From the NCBI GenBank assembly GCA_035369865.1, contig DAOOVG010000063.1, positions 1-14,035 of the forward strand: a stretch of DNA of 14,035 bases. Reading direction: 5' to 3'. Position numbers and translations under genes: made by a program. Source of the stretch: MVYY01 sp035369865 (lineage in GTDB: Bacteria; Bacteroidota; Bacteroidia; Bacteroidales; Paludibacteraceae). Positions 1 to 6,913 of this stretch are shown piece after piece; the first letter of the stretch is position 1; each line of letters opens with the position of its first letter. The notes under the pieces are model-generated. The model made no database searches, was not told the origin of the DNA, and was given only the letters and a program-made list of their open reading frames with translations.

Positions 1-311
1 CGTTGTCGAAGTTTGCGAACATTATCTGCATAAATACAGACTTCCTGGTCTGCTTCTCCACGGCATTGAATGATTCCGTTAATATCCCTTTTGGGCTTGA
101 ATGTTATGCTTGTTTTGGTAGTGCGAGCGGGACGGGATTTATCGAAAATCACACTCGAAACGGAACGATTCAGGTATTCACGGATTCGTTGGGGGTGTTT
201 TTTGCCGGGTATGAAAACAGGATAGGATTCTAAATAAAGATACCATTCTTCATGTTCTTCATTTTTGCGAAGTTTGACTGAAACTTTGGTCTTTGCTAAT
301 GCTTTTTTCAT
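1..311 (-). CDS. Tyrosine recombinase/site-specific integrase, N-terminal part (cut by left window edge)
   Basis: The minus strand reads from an ATG at 311 to the window edge without a stop: 103 codons, beginning MKKALAKTKVSVKLRKNEEH and ending near the motif YADNVRKLRQR. Features such as EWYLYLESYP and HPQRIREYLNR are what I recall from the N-terminal arm/core-binding region of Bacteroidetes integrative-element integrases. The catalytic domain (R...HxxR...Y) would lie to the left, outside the window. In-frame stops lie just upstream of 311 and there is no other nearby Met, so the start is well fixed. It overlaps the preceding HTH gene (stop at 259) by 53 bp, which suggests translational coupling. 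GC content is visibly higher here (about 43% in the first 60 bases) than in the flanking genes, consistent with transfer. The family call rests on N-terminal similarity alone. Confidence 0.75.
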   Translation of the reverse strand, partial: MKKALAKTKVSVKLRKNEEHEEWYLYLESYPVFIPGKKHPQRIREYLNRSVSSVIFDKSRPARTTKTSITFKPKRDINGIIQCRGEADQEVCIYADNVRKLRQ

Positions 312-870
312 TGAGCTTTGTTTTTATTATCATTAAATTGTCAATTTCTGATTTGGGAGCATAAACAAATTTCCCAATATGTCTAATGGGAATGGAATAT
401 TTTCTAATATGATCGTATAGGGTACTGCTTGAGACACCAAATTTTTCAGAAATTTGTCCTATTGTATAGCAGTCTTCAGGCTCAAGACTATACATTTTTG
501 CCTTGACGGGTTCTTCTTTTTTTTGTGTGAGTTGTCTTTGCGGAAACATTTGTTCCATTTCCAAGCGGTTAATCCGTAAAAGTCGTGTACCAAGATTAAT
601 AGCAGGAATGCGTTTTTGTCGGATAAGACGATAAAGTGTGCTTTTAGCAACCCCATAAATGGCCATTGCTTCTGGAACAGATATATAAGTGTGGTTATCC
701 GGCACATGATCAGCTATCTTTTTTAGTCTTTCTAACTTCTTTTGTTCTGCTTTCTTTTTTCGATAAGCAATTCTACTGCATCTTGAAGAACAATAAACAG
801 AATTTACTGTCTTAGGAATAAAAAGTTTACTACAGATTTCACACTGTTTTTGAATTTTATTTATTGCCAT
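259..870 (-). CDS. Zinc-ribbon protein with two excisionase-type helix-turn-helix domains
   Basis: A protein of 203 aa from the ATG at 870. An alternative ATG at 903 adds 11 residues; I prefer 870 because the zinc-ribbon begins straight after it. Residues 10-31 carry CxxC-x13-CxxxC (C10, C13, C27, C31), a probable zinc-binding ribbon. A basic stretch (about 37-55) follows. Then come two separate HTH_17/MerR-like excisionase folds at about 62-109 (VPEAMAIYGVAKSTLYRLIR) and 134-179 (IGQISEKFGVSSSTLYDHIR). This family normally binds DNA as a recombination directionality factor or element regulator. Its place directly upstream of, and overlapping, the integrase supports a role in integration/excision or integrase control. 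The two HTH units may recognise two half-sites. The specific role is inferred. Confidence 0.72.
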   Translation of the reverse strand: MAINKIQKQCEICSKLFIPKTVNSVYCSSRCSRIAYRKKKAEQKKLERLKKIADHVPDNHTYISVPEAMAIYGVAKSTLYRLIRQKRIPAINLGTRLLRINRLEMEQMFPQRQLTQKKEEPVKAKMYSLEPEDCYTIGQISEKFGVSSSTLYDHIRKYSIPIRHIGKFVYAPKSEIDNLMIIKTKLNEKSISKDQSFSQTSQK

Positions 871-957
871 TTTAGCTACATTTAAGTTGGCATTTATAAG
901 CATAAGTTACTATAAGTTCCATTTTATGACTAAATAAGTCTCGGTATATTTTTGATA

Positions 958-965
958 CAAACATA
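958..965 (-). promoter_or_regulatory. Candidate Bacteroidetes -7 box for the HTH/integrase genes
   Basis: On the minus strand the sequence reads TATGTTTG, a full match to the TAnnTTTG element of Bacteroidetes primary-sigma promoters. It lies 87 bp upstream of the preferred HTH-protein start (870). No TTG/TTTG is present at the expected 19-21 bp upstream, so the -33 element is weak or absent. It is the only such box noted in the gap 904-1081. Confidence 0.4.
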
Positions 966-1013
966 CAATAAAAAACCAATAATTATGCATAAAATGACAA
1001 TAAATTTATAAAC

Positions 1014-1052
1014 AAAAATAGCGTACAACCGATTGATATACAAGCTATTTTT
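1014..1052 (-). terminator. Inverted repeat, possible weak terminator of the coiled-coil gene
   Basis: AAAAATAGC (1014-1022) and GCTATTTTT (1044-1052) are perfect 9-bp arms around a 21-nt loop. The repeat lies 30 bp past the stop of the minus-strand gene 1082-1972 and ends in a T run on that strand. The stem is AT-rich and the loop long, so a terminator is only possible. Because it sits between chromosomal genes and integrase-type genes, it could instead be part of an element end. Confidence 0.3.
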
Positions 1053-1081
1053 TATTTATGTTCAATCTTTATTTTGGCGGG

Positions 1082-1972
1082 TCATTTTTTGATTTCAAAT
1101 GTAAAACTTCCGATTCTGAATCCATCCACAAAAAAATCGGCACGATAAGTCCCAATTTGTAAAACGCGATCTACTTTCCAATAAATAACGTCACTTATAG
1201 CTTCACCTGAATACTCGAAATCTTTCTTTGCAGAATAGGCAATTTGTTTATCTTCGTAAGGAAAAAGGTCGTTGGGATCTTTAACCAAAACCTCTTCATC
1301 GGGTTGAGTAATTCGTAAATACAAGGTTTTGTTTCCAGGTTGAGTTGTAGGATTTTTACCAATAGTATAATTAAATTGTAAAGTAATAATTTTACTGTAT
1401 CGTTTGGTGCTTCTATTTTTACTATCCAATGGTGTCATGCTAAAATTGGTAATTTCGAGCATAGAAGCACGAGTAATTACTTCTTTCATAGTTTCCTTTT
1501 CTTTAGCAAGCTGCTTGACAGTTTCATTCACTTGTTCATATTTTTGTTTCACTTTTATGTTTTCTGTTCTTAATAACTTATTGGCAGCATTCAATGAATC
1601 TATTTGATGGACATAATTTGTCATTACTGTTCTGAGCACCGTCAACTCATTTTTTAGTTCTGCAATTCGTTTGGCATTTGTTGCTTTGGTAATTTTTAGT
1701 TCTTCCAACAATTGTTGCACTTTCATTTTTTCCTTTTGCAGCAGTTGCACTAGTGAGTCATTGCTTATTTTTGAAGAATAAGTGTCGTACTCAAGAGCCA
1801 AATCCGAATAATCCTTTTCAAGCTGTTCTTTTTCAAAATTCATCATTTCAACTATTTCAGCTATTTCAGCTTCTTTTTCTTTGGCTTTCTTATAATTATA
1901 GATTAAGAAAACTCCCAATATAAGAACAACTGCTGATAAAATGATAATGATAGTCAAGTTTTTTTTCTTCAT
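1082..1972 (-). CDS. Membrane-anchored coiled-coil protein of unknown function
   Basis: A 296-aa protein that I do not recognise by name. Residues 6-26 form one hydrophobic membrane segment after MKKKN, giving a signal-anchor with the bulk of the protein probably periplasmic. Residues about 30-168 are rich in Glu, Lys, Leu and Asn with heptad-like spacing and read as a long coiled coil. Residues about 170-296 lack this pattern and alternate hydrophobic and polar residues (ITLQFNYTIG, LYLRITQPDEEV, GTYRADFFVDG), suggesting a beta-sandwich module. It starts 53 bp after the murF stop on the same strand with no clear terminator between, so co-transcription with murF is plausible. An envelope role is inferred only from topology and neighbour. 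Such proteins are easily mis-called SMC-like because of the coiled coil. Confidence 0.8.
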   Translation of the reverse strand: MKKKNLTIIIILSAVVLILGVFLIYNYKKAKEKEAEIAEIVEMMNFEKEQLEKDYSDLALEYDTYSSKISNDSLVQLLQKEKMKVQQLLEELKITKATNAKRIAELKNELTVLRTVMTNYVHQIDSLNAANKLLRTENIKVKQKYEQVNETVKQLAKEKETMKEVITRASMLEITNFSMTPLDSKNRSTKRYSKIITLQFNYTIGKNPTTQPGNKTLYLRITQPDEEVLVKDPNDLFPYEDKQIAYSAKKDFEYSGEAISDVIYWKVDRVLQIGTYRADFFVDGFRIGSFTFEIKK

Positions 1973-2025
1973 GTTTCAAAATTCATTTTTTGATCTACTA
2001 AAAAATCAATTATTTCGTTGTCATT

Positions 2026-3333
2026 TTATAAAAAAGGCAATACTTTCTCTAAATGAATTCCTCTGGAACCTTTAATAAGAATATACTGATTACACAGCGG
2101 ATGCTGCTCTAAATAATTTATCAAATCCTCCACATTTTCGAAAGAAGGATAAGTTTTATTTACTTTAGAAAATTGTTCTCCTACCAGAAAAACGTTTTGA
2201 AAGTTTTTTTGTTGTAACAAATTGATAATGTTTTGATGCTCTTTTTTACTTTGTTTTCCCAATTCCAACATGTCGCCAAGAATCAAGGTTTTTGGTGAAA
2301 AATTCATATCAGCAAAATTCAAAATAGCTGCCTGCATACTGGTTGGATTGGCATTGTAGGTATCAACGATCAACTTATTATGTTGAGTAACACTAAATTG
2401 TGAACGATTGTTCTGTGGTTGGTAATTTTCTATTCCATGTTTTATCTGCTCATTGTGTACACCAAAAAAATTTCCTACCGCAACAGCTGCTAAAACATTT
2501 TCAGCATTATAAGCACCAATTAATTTTGTTTCTATGTCAAATGTTCCTTCGTTGGTGATGCATTTCATAATTAAATAAGGAGAACAATCTACTATTTCAC
2601 CTGTAATAATATTATTTTCAAATGGCTTCAAACAATATTCAATTTTTCTACTAGTATCAGTAAAACCAGCTTTTTCAGCCATTTGTTGCAAATATTGATT
2701 CTTTTTATTAATAAAAATAGCTTCCCCTTCCTGATAGATATATTCGTACAATTCTGCTTTTGCTTGCATTACTCCTTCCAGCGATCCAAAACCTTCAAGA
2801 TGAGCTTTCCCCACATTGGTGATTAATCCATAGTTTGGAGAAGCAATTTCTGCTAATTTTTTGATTTCTCCTGGATGATTGGCTCCCATTTCAATAACTG
2901 CTATTTCGTGTCCTGGCTTCAATTGAAGCAAAGTAAGTGGAACGCCAATATGATTGTTTAGATTTCCTTCTGTTGACAATAAATTAAATTTTTTCATCAA
3001 AACCGTGCTAATCAATTCCTTTGTTGTCGTTTTTCCATTGGTTCCAGTGATAGCTATAACTGGAATGTCAAATTGTTTACGATGAAGACGAGCCAGTTCC
3101 TGCAAACTTTGTAAAGCATCTTTTACTAAAATAAAACGTTCGTCAATAGCATATTTTTTATCATCTACCACTGCATAGGAGCATCCCTTCTCAAGAGCTG
3201 ATAAAGCAAAAATGTTAGCATCATAATTTTTTCCTTTTAAAGCAAAAAACAATGAGTCAGGTACACAATTTCTACTGTCCGTACAAATAACAGGATGCTG
3301 AAGAAATAGCTGGTACAATTCTGAAATTTCCAT
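2026..3333 (-). CDS. murF: UDP-N-acetylmuramoyl-tripeptide--D-alanyl-D-alanine ligase
   Basis: A 435-aa protein of normal MurF length. MurF is the cytoplasmic ATP-dependent ligase that adds D-Ala-D-Ala to the UDP-MurNAc-tripeptide, completing the soluble peptidoglycan precursor. The Mur-ligase order is visible: an N-terminal substrate domain (1-90) containing TDSRNCVPDSLFFALKG, the ATP-binding loop GTNGKTTTK at 97-105 (Lys101), EMGANHPGEI at 148-157, TNVGKAHLEGFGS at 172-184, and the ADP-contacting NNR at 308-310. The C-terminal domain has DTYNANP (324-330), GDMLELG (353-359) and KGSRGIHLEKVL (421-432). EMGANHPGEI and DTYNANP distinguish MurF from MurC, D and E. It is not embedded in a dcw cluster here; it is bounded upstream by a terminator and has its own -7 box. 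Confidence 0.96.
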   Translation of the reverse strand: MEISELYQLFLQHPVICTDSRNCVPDSLFFALKGKNYDANIFALSALEKGCSYAVVDDKKYAIDERFILVKDALQSLQELARLHRKQFDIPVIAITGTNGKTTTKELISTVLMKKFNLLSTEGNLNNHIGVPLTLLQLKPGHEIAVIEMGANHPGEIKKLAEIASPNYGLITNVGKAHLEGFGSLEGVMQAKAELYEYIYQEGEAIFINKKNQYLQQMAEKAGFTDTSRKIEYCLKPFENNIITGEIVDCSPYLIMKCITNEGTFDIETKLIGAYNAENVLAAVAVGNFFGVHNEQIKHGIENYQPQNNRSQFSVTQHNKLIVDTYNANPTSMQAAILNFADMNFSPKTLILGDMLELGKQSKKEHQNIINLLQQKNFQNVFLVGEQFSKVNKTYPSFENVEDLINYLEQHPLCNQYILIKGSRGIHLEKVLPFL

Positions 3334-3353
3334 AATGTGGAATGAATAATTTA

Positions 3354-3361
3354 CAAAAATA
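3354..3361 (-). promoter_or_regulatory. Candidate -7 box of murF
   Basis: The minus strand reads TATTTTTG (TAnnTTTG) 20 bp upstream of the murF start. It lies downstream of the secG terminator, so murF needs its own promoter. No clear TTG is found at the -33 position. Confidence 0.4.
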
Positions 3362-3405
3362 AAGATAATCTGATAAACTAAAAGGAGGTTAACATAAATT
3401 TTAAC

Positions 3406-3434
3406 AAAAAAGGATGGTCGTTTTTTACCATCCT
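3406..3434 (-). terminator. Rho-independent terminator after secG
   Basis: AGGATGGT (3411-3418) and ACCATCCT (3427-3434) form a perfect 8-bp stem with an 8-nt loop. On the minus strand it is followed by a run of six T (3411 to 3406). It lies 35 bp past the secG stop and closes the four-gene operon. The plus strand also has five T just after the stem (3436-3440), so it could act in both directions, although nothing known is transcribed toward it from the left. Confidence 0.85.
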
Positions 3435-3468
3435 CTTTTTAAAAGATATTCAATATTTGAATTGTTCC

Positions 3469-3861
3469 TTATTTTTCAGGAGTAGGAATTTTAGGAAGTT
3501 CACCACCATTATTTTCTTCTGGAGAAGAAGGTGCATTTTCTGGTAATTCGCCAAAATCAGGAATTACGGCTCCAGGCACCTCTTTTTGAGCTTTTTGGTA
3601 TTGTTCTTTAATTTCAGATTCTTTATTTACGCCTGTTTGATTAGAATGGATGCCTGCTGCGGCAACTGAAAAAACTACAATAAAGGCTATCAGTGTCCAT
3701 GTTGCTTTTTCAAGAAAATCAGTAGTTTTACGAACACCCATAAATTGGTTGGAAGAAGAAAAGCCTGCTGCCAGACCTCCACCTTTTGAATTTTGCACCA
3801 ATACTACTAAAATAAGTAATATGGAAGCTACTACAATTAAAATGGTAAACAAAAGGTACAT
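3469..3861 (-). CDS. secG: Protein-export membrane protein SecG
   Basis: A 130-aa protein. SecG is the small inner-membrane subunit of the SecYEG translocon and assists SecA-driven export. Two membrane helices are seen at about 3-22 and 52-71. The conserved cytoplasmic loop between them reads VQNSKGGGL (22-30) followed by a Ser/Phe stretch and FLEKATW, the SecG signature. A tail of about 60 residues rich in Pro, Glu and Asn follows, longer than in E. coli SecG but as I recall it from Bacteroidetes. It begins 13 bp after the stop of the TPR-like gene and is the last gene before the terminator at 3406-3434, hence the 3' end of an operon with lptE and the sigma-54 activator gene. Confidence 0.93.
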   Translation of the reverse strand: MYLLFTILIVVASILLILVVLVQNSKGGGLAAGFSSSNQFMGVRKTTDFLEKATWTLIAFIVVFSVAAAGIHSNQTGVNKESEIKEQYQKAQKEVPGAVIPDFGELPENAPSSPEENNGGELPKIPTPEK

Positions 3862-3874
3862 AACTATCCGATAA

Positions 3875-4555
3875 TTATTTTTTTAAATATTCAATCACCT
3901 TTTCCAAAAAACGAATTTGGTCTGCAAAGTAAATACTTTTTTCTGGATTATTCAAATTTAATTCCTTCAAAATTTTTACTGCCTCTTCATAATTTTTCCC
4001 TTTCACTAGTTTTTTGACTTTTTCTTCAGTTGTTATTTGATTGTAAGAAGATAAGTTTTGTTCGTTTGCCACTTTTTCTTGAAAATTGTTTTTTTCTTTA
4101 TTTACTTTCGTGGTTTCAATATTCAAAGGTCTCTGATTTTTTTGTTCTTTGGAAGGACTTTTCTCAATAATTAACGAGCGTGCAGCTTTTAATTGTTCTG
4201 CTAATTCTTTTAGTGATTGTTTGGAAATGGTTTGCTTATCACTTGTCATTTCGAGCAAATCAAAATAAGAACCTGTTAAATTTTTTCGCTCAGGACGAGG
4301 AGAAGACTTCAAAGATTCTTTTCTGGAAGAAAAAAGAAAATCATATAACCATTTTCTATCCGAACAATATACAACGGCATTTTTAATATTTTGTTCCAGA
4401 TGAATGCTGTTTGATAACTGTAAAGCTTTTACATAAAGCATTCTTGCAGGAACAAAAAAAGGATAACGGTTTACCAATTCTTTCAGGTCAAAAATATTTT
4501 CAACCGTTAGATGGTCAGGGAATTTGATAAATTCAATGAATTCTTCATATGTCAT
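3875..4555 (-). CDS. Hypothetical protein with TPR-like C-terminus, lptE-secG operon
   Basis: A 226-aa protein with no signal peptide or membrane segment, so probably cytoplasmic. The N-terminal part (about 1-75) is helical and contains LVNRYPFFVPARMLYVKALQ, the type of helix found in tetratricopeptide-like proteins of Bacteroidales. A charged, Lys/Glu/Ser-rich linker (about 80-175) follows. The last 50 residues (VKKLVKGKNYEEAVKILKEL, then NPEKSIYFADQIRFLEKVI) look like one and a half TPR helices. It sits 47 bp after lptE and 13 bp before secG on the same strand. I recall it as a conserved companion of these genes in Bacteroidales, but its function is not known to me and no catalytic motif is visible. 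Confidence 0.8.
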   Translation of the reverse strand: MTYEEFIEFIKFPDHLTVENIFDLKELVNRYPFFVPARMLYVKALQLSNSIHLEQNIKNAVVYCSDRKWLYDFLFSSRKESLKSSPRPERKNLTGSYFDLLEMTSDKQTISKQSLKELAEQLKAARSLIIEKSPSKEQKNQRPLNIETTKVNKEKNNFQEKVANEQNLSSYNQITTEEKVKKLVKGKNYEEAVKILKELNLNNPEKSIYFADQIRFLEKVIEYLKK

Positions 4556-4602
4556 TTTTCATTTCATCATTTCAAGTAATGAACCGTTGTTAAAAAAACT
4601 TT

Positions 4603-5139
4603 TTACCATTTTGCTACCGTATCATTATAAATATTTTCAGTGATTTCAGTAATGATTTCTTTTACTAATTCTTCTTCCACGTCGGTGAGCATCTTTGAGC
4701 TATCAAAAGTTTGATAGGCAGAATAAGTTTTTTCAAAATCATCCGAGGGATTTTTGGAATTTGTATAACGAACTTTTATCGAAATAGTTAATTTCGTTTC
4801 TGCTGCATAAGTATCGGCACTGATAGACATTGGTGTTAATTGATAATCTACAATTTCTCCTTCCAGATGTAGGTCGCCCCCTTGCTGCAAAACCTTCAAT
4901 TGAGTGTGATGAGTATAAATATCACGCAATGCTTCTGAAAATTCTTGAGATAATGGTGGATAAACTAATTCAGCCATGTTAGGAAAATCAGAGATAGAGA
5001 TAGATTTTATTTTACTATAATCAATAGAAGCTCCATTGAATTTATAAGATACGGTACAAGAAACTCCCATAACATATAAAAAGAAAAAAAACAATAAATA
5101 TTTACTTATAAAAAAGAATCTGTTAGAAAAATTATTCAT
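4603..5139 (-). CDS. lptE: LptE-family outer-membrane lipoprotein (LPS assembly)
   Basis: A 178-aa protein from the ATG at 5139. LptE plugs the LptD barrel that inserts lipopolysaccharide into the outer membrane. The signal peptide ends in a lipobox, VMGVSC, with lipidated Cys28. The mature start reads TVSYKFNGASIDYSKIKSIS, typical of the Bacteroidetes LptE family. The body (SDFPNMAELVYPPLSQEFSE, then the GDLHLEGEIVDYQLTPMSIS strand region) matches the compact alpha/beta fold with C-terminal helix. An ATG at 5163 would add 8 residues and overlap the upstream gene by 14 bp. I chose 5139 because it gives a normal 27-residue signal peptide and sits after an A-rich, GA-ending leader, but the longer start remains possible. 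It is co-directional with the sigma-54 activator gene and the TPR-like gene. Confidence 0.85.
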   Translation of the reverse strand: MNNFSNRFFFISKYLLFFFFLYVMGVSCTVSYKFNGASIDYSKIKSISISDFPNMAELVYPPLSQEFSEALRDIYTHHTQLKVLQQGGDLHLEGEIVDYQLTPMSISADTYAAETKLTISIKVRYTNSKNPSDDFEKTYSAYQTFDSSKMLTDVEEELVKEIITEITENIYNDTVAKW

Positions 5140-5149
5140 TCTTTTTTTA

Positions 5150-6451
5150 TTATTCAAGTCCATATTGTTTGATTTTTCTATATAATGTCCGTTCTGAAAT
5201 TTTTAATTCTTCAGCAGCAGCTTTTCTTTTTCCCCGATGTTTTTCAAGTGTCCGCTTAATCATTTGCCGTTCCATATCTTCTAACGAAAGAGGCTGTTGT
5301 GTTGATTCCAACTCCTCGTACTCTTGAGCTTCTTGATAAGGAACAGAAGTGTTTATTTTTTCATTCTGCGAGAATTTCTTAGTTAAAGCATCTTCTTTTT
5401 GAAGATTAAAATTAGCAGGAGGTGTTATCAAATTGTCTGATTGATCCACCACGGAAGATGGAGAATAAGAAGGAATAACATTAAAATACCCTGGTTGCAT
5501 CTCTACTTTTTGACCATTGATTAAATTAAAAACTAATTTTTTCAGCTCTATCATATCCTGTTTCATATCAAAAAGGATTTGATAAAGTATTTCACGCTCA
5601 TTTGCAAATGTTTTCTGATTGTGATGATGCGAAGCTAACAAAGCAGGTAAACGTTCAAATTCTTCTTTCGGTAAGTAAGCTTTTAAAATTTCTGCATTAA
5701 TTTCTCGTTCATGTTCAATTACAGAAATCTGTTCGGTAATATTTTTAAGTTGACGAACATTTCCTCTCCAATAATAGTTTGTTAGTAATTCTTTAGCATC
5801 TTCAGTTAATCTGATAGGGGGCATATGGTATTTTTCAGCAAAATCTGCAGCAAATTTCCGAAACAACAATACAATATCTTCTTTTCGATCTCTTAAAGGC
5901 GGTATATAAATGGGAACAGAATTGAGCCGATAATATAAATCTTCTCTGAAACGACCTTCACGAAGAGCTTCAGGAATATTAAAATTCGTGGCAGCAACTA
6001 CCCTAACATCGGTCTTTTGAATTTTAGAAGATCCTACTTTCATAAATTCACCTGCTTCGAGAACACGCAATAGCCGAACCTGCGTTGAAAGGGGTAATTC
6101 GCCAACTTCATCCAAAAAAATAGTACCGCCATCAGCCACTTCAAAATAACCTTTTCGCTCAGCCATAGCGCCGGTAAAAGAACCTTTTTCATGACCAAAC
6201 AATTCAGAATCAATCGTTCCTTCGGGAATAGCTCCACAATTTACAGCTATGTAGGGACCATGTTTTCGTTGACTGTAATAATGAATAATCTGAGGAAAAT
6301 TTTCCTTTCCCACACCACTTTCTCCCGTAATCAAAACAGATAAATTAGTTGGAGCAACCTGAACTGCAATATCTATAGCTCGGTTCAAAAGTTCTGAATT
6401 TCCAATGATGCCAAACCGTTGTTTCACAGCTTGTATTTCTGAAATTTGCAT
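5150..6451 (-). CDS. Sigma-54-dependent transcriptional activator lacking a receiver domain
   Basis: A 433-aa bacterial enhancer-binding protein. Almost at once (from about residue 14) the AAA+ domain starts: Walker A GESGVGKE at 43-50, the sigma-54-contacting loop GSFTGA at 90-95, Walker B GGTIFLDEVGEL at 108-119 (D114, E115), REDLYYRLN with arginine-finger region, and WRGNVRQLKN as sensor II. A variable linker of about 130 residues follows, then a Fis-type HTH at about 390-433 (KRKAAAEELKISERTLYRKI). There is no N-terminal receiver or sensor domain, so it is not a classical two-component regulator; its ATPase is either constitutive or controlled by a partner or its own level. It is the first gene of the lptE-secG operon. 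Its target promoters are not identifiable here. Confidence 0.92.
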   Translation of the reverse strand: MQISEIQAVKQRFGIIGNSELLNRAIDIAVQVAPTNLSVLITGESGVGKENFPQIIHYYSQRKHGPYIAVNCGAIPEGTIDSELFGHEKGSFTGAMAERKGYFEVADGGTIFLDEVGELPLSTQVRLLRVLEAGEFMKVGSSKIQKTDVRVVAATNFNIPEALREGRFREDLYYRLNSVPIYIPPLRDRKEDIVLLFRKFAADFAEKYHMPPIRLTEDAKELLTNYYWRGNVRQLKNITEQISVIEHEREINAEILKAYLPKEEFERLPALLASHHHNQKTFANEREILYQILFDMKQDMIELKKLVFNLINGQKVEMQPGYFNVIPSYSPSSVVDQSDNLITPPANFNLQKEDALTKKFSQNEKINTSVPYQEAQEYEELESTQQPLSLEDMERQMIKRTLEKHRGKRKAAAEELKISERTLYRKIKQYGLE

Positions 6452-6503
6452 GCTTACTTCCTTTTTTAATATGTTACCTGTAATTCTGACATAAAACTAC
6501 TGA

Positions 6504-6511
6504 CAAAATTA
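6504..6511 (-). promoter_or_regulatory. Candidate -7 box of the sigma-54 activator-lptE-secG operon
   Basis: The minus strand reads TAATTTTG (TAnnTTTG) 52 bp upstream of the activator start, implying a leader of about 45 nt. No good TTG is present at the -33 position. Confidence 0.4.
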
Positions 6512-6802
6512 GTAAAAAATAATGAAAAGTTATTGGTAAAAAAATAAAAGTTATATTTTTTGGAGGATTATTTATCAATGTAAACTTTTACGTAACATAA
6601 AAAAGCCAGTATACATTAATATTTCATACCTATAAACAAAATATGAAACTATTTTGAAAAGTTTGTTTTTACTAATTTCTTTTTAAAAATTGATATTGAT
6701 ATTCAATACATTAAAAAGTCGTAAGACTATTACAATTGATTTTTTAGAAGGGGCTTAACTTTAAATTTTTAAAAAATTTATCACAATATCATTTTTTCTT
6801 TA

Positions 6803-6821
6803 TAATTTTGGTGAACCAATT
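6803..6821 (+). promoter_or_regulatory. Promoter -7 box fused to operator of the FCD regulator gene
   Basis: TAATTTTG at 6803-6810 matches the Bacteroidetes -7 consensus TAnnTTTG. Its last four bases run into TTGGTGAACCAA at 6808-6819, a dyad TTGGT-nn-ACCAA followed by TT. The susC promoter has the same arrangement, with the operator centre 3.5 bp past the end of the -7 box in both cases. This implies autoregulation by the GntR/FCD protein encoded about 100 bp downstream. The -33 element is not evident. Confidence 0.6.
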
Positions 6822-6913
6822 CTTGAAAAGTCTTATTAAAGAAATGCGAGTTAAAAATAAAGAAACAGTTGGACTTTTAACTTTTATAAAAATTGAATTA
6901 ATCACATTTAATT

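Larger units (their letters stand above)
6452..6913. other. 462-bp divergent intergenic region between envelope operon and the utilization locus
   Basis: Very AT-rich and without a credible gene. It holds a minus-strand -7 box for the envelope operon (6504-6511) and the plus-strand regulator promoter with operator (6803-6821). Two minor dyads were seen: TTTCATA/TATGAAA (6622-6628/6642-6648), and GTTAAAA/TTTTAAC (6850-6856/6875-6881) in the roughly 100-nt regulator leader. No sigma-54 promoter (TGGCAC-N5-TTGC) was seen, so self-activation by the enhancer-binding protein from here is not supported. Confidence 0.6.

Noticed and set aside
3..233. Plus-strand open frame of 76 codons at the left end
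   Set aside because: It lies opposite the integrase reading frame, which has clear family-like sequence; the plus-strand product resembles nothing and has no promoter context.
3381..3390. Plus-strand AAAGGAGGTT, a perfect Shine-Dalgarno-like string
   Set aside because: No plus-strand start codon with an open frame follows; it lies in the murF upstream region and appears to be chance.
6452..6600. Possible sigma-54 promoter upstream of the sigma-54 activator gene
   Set aside because: No TGGCAC-N5-TTGC-like sequence was seen on either strand; a TAnnTTTG box explains expression better.
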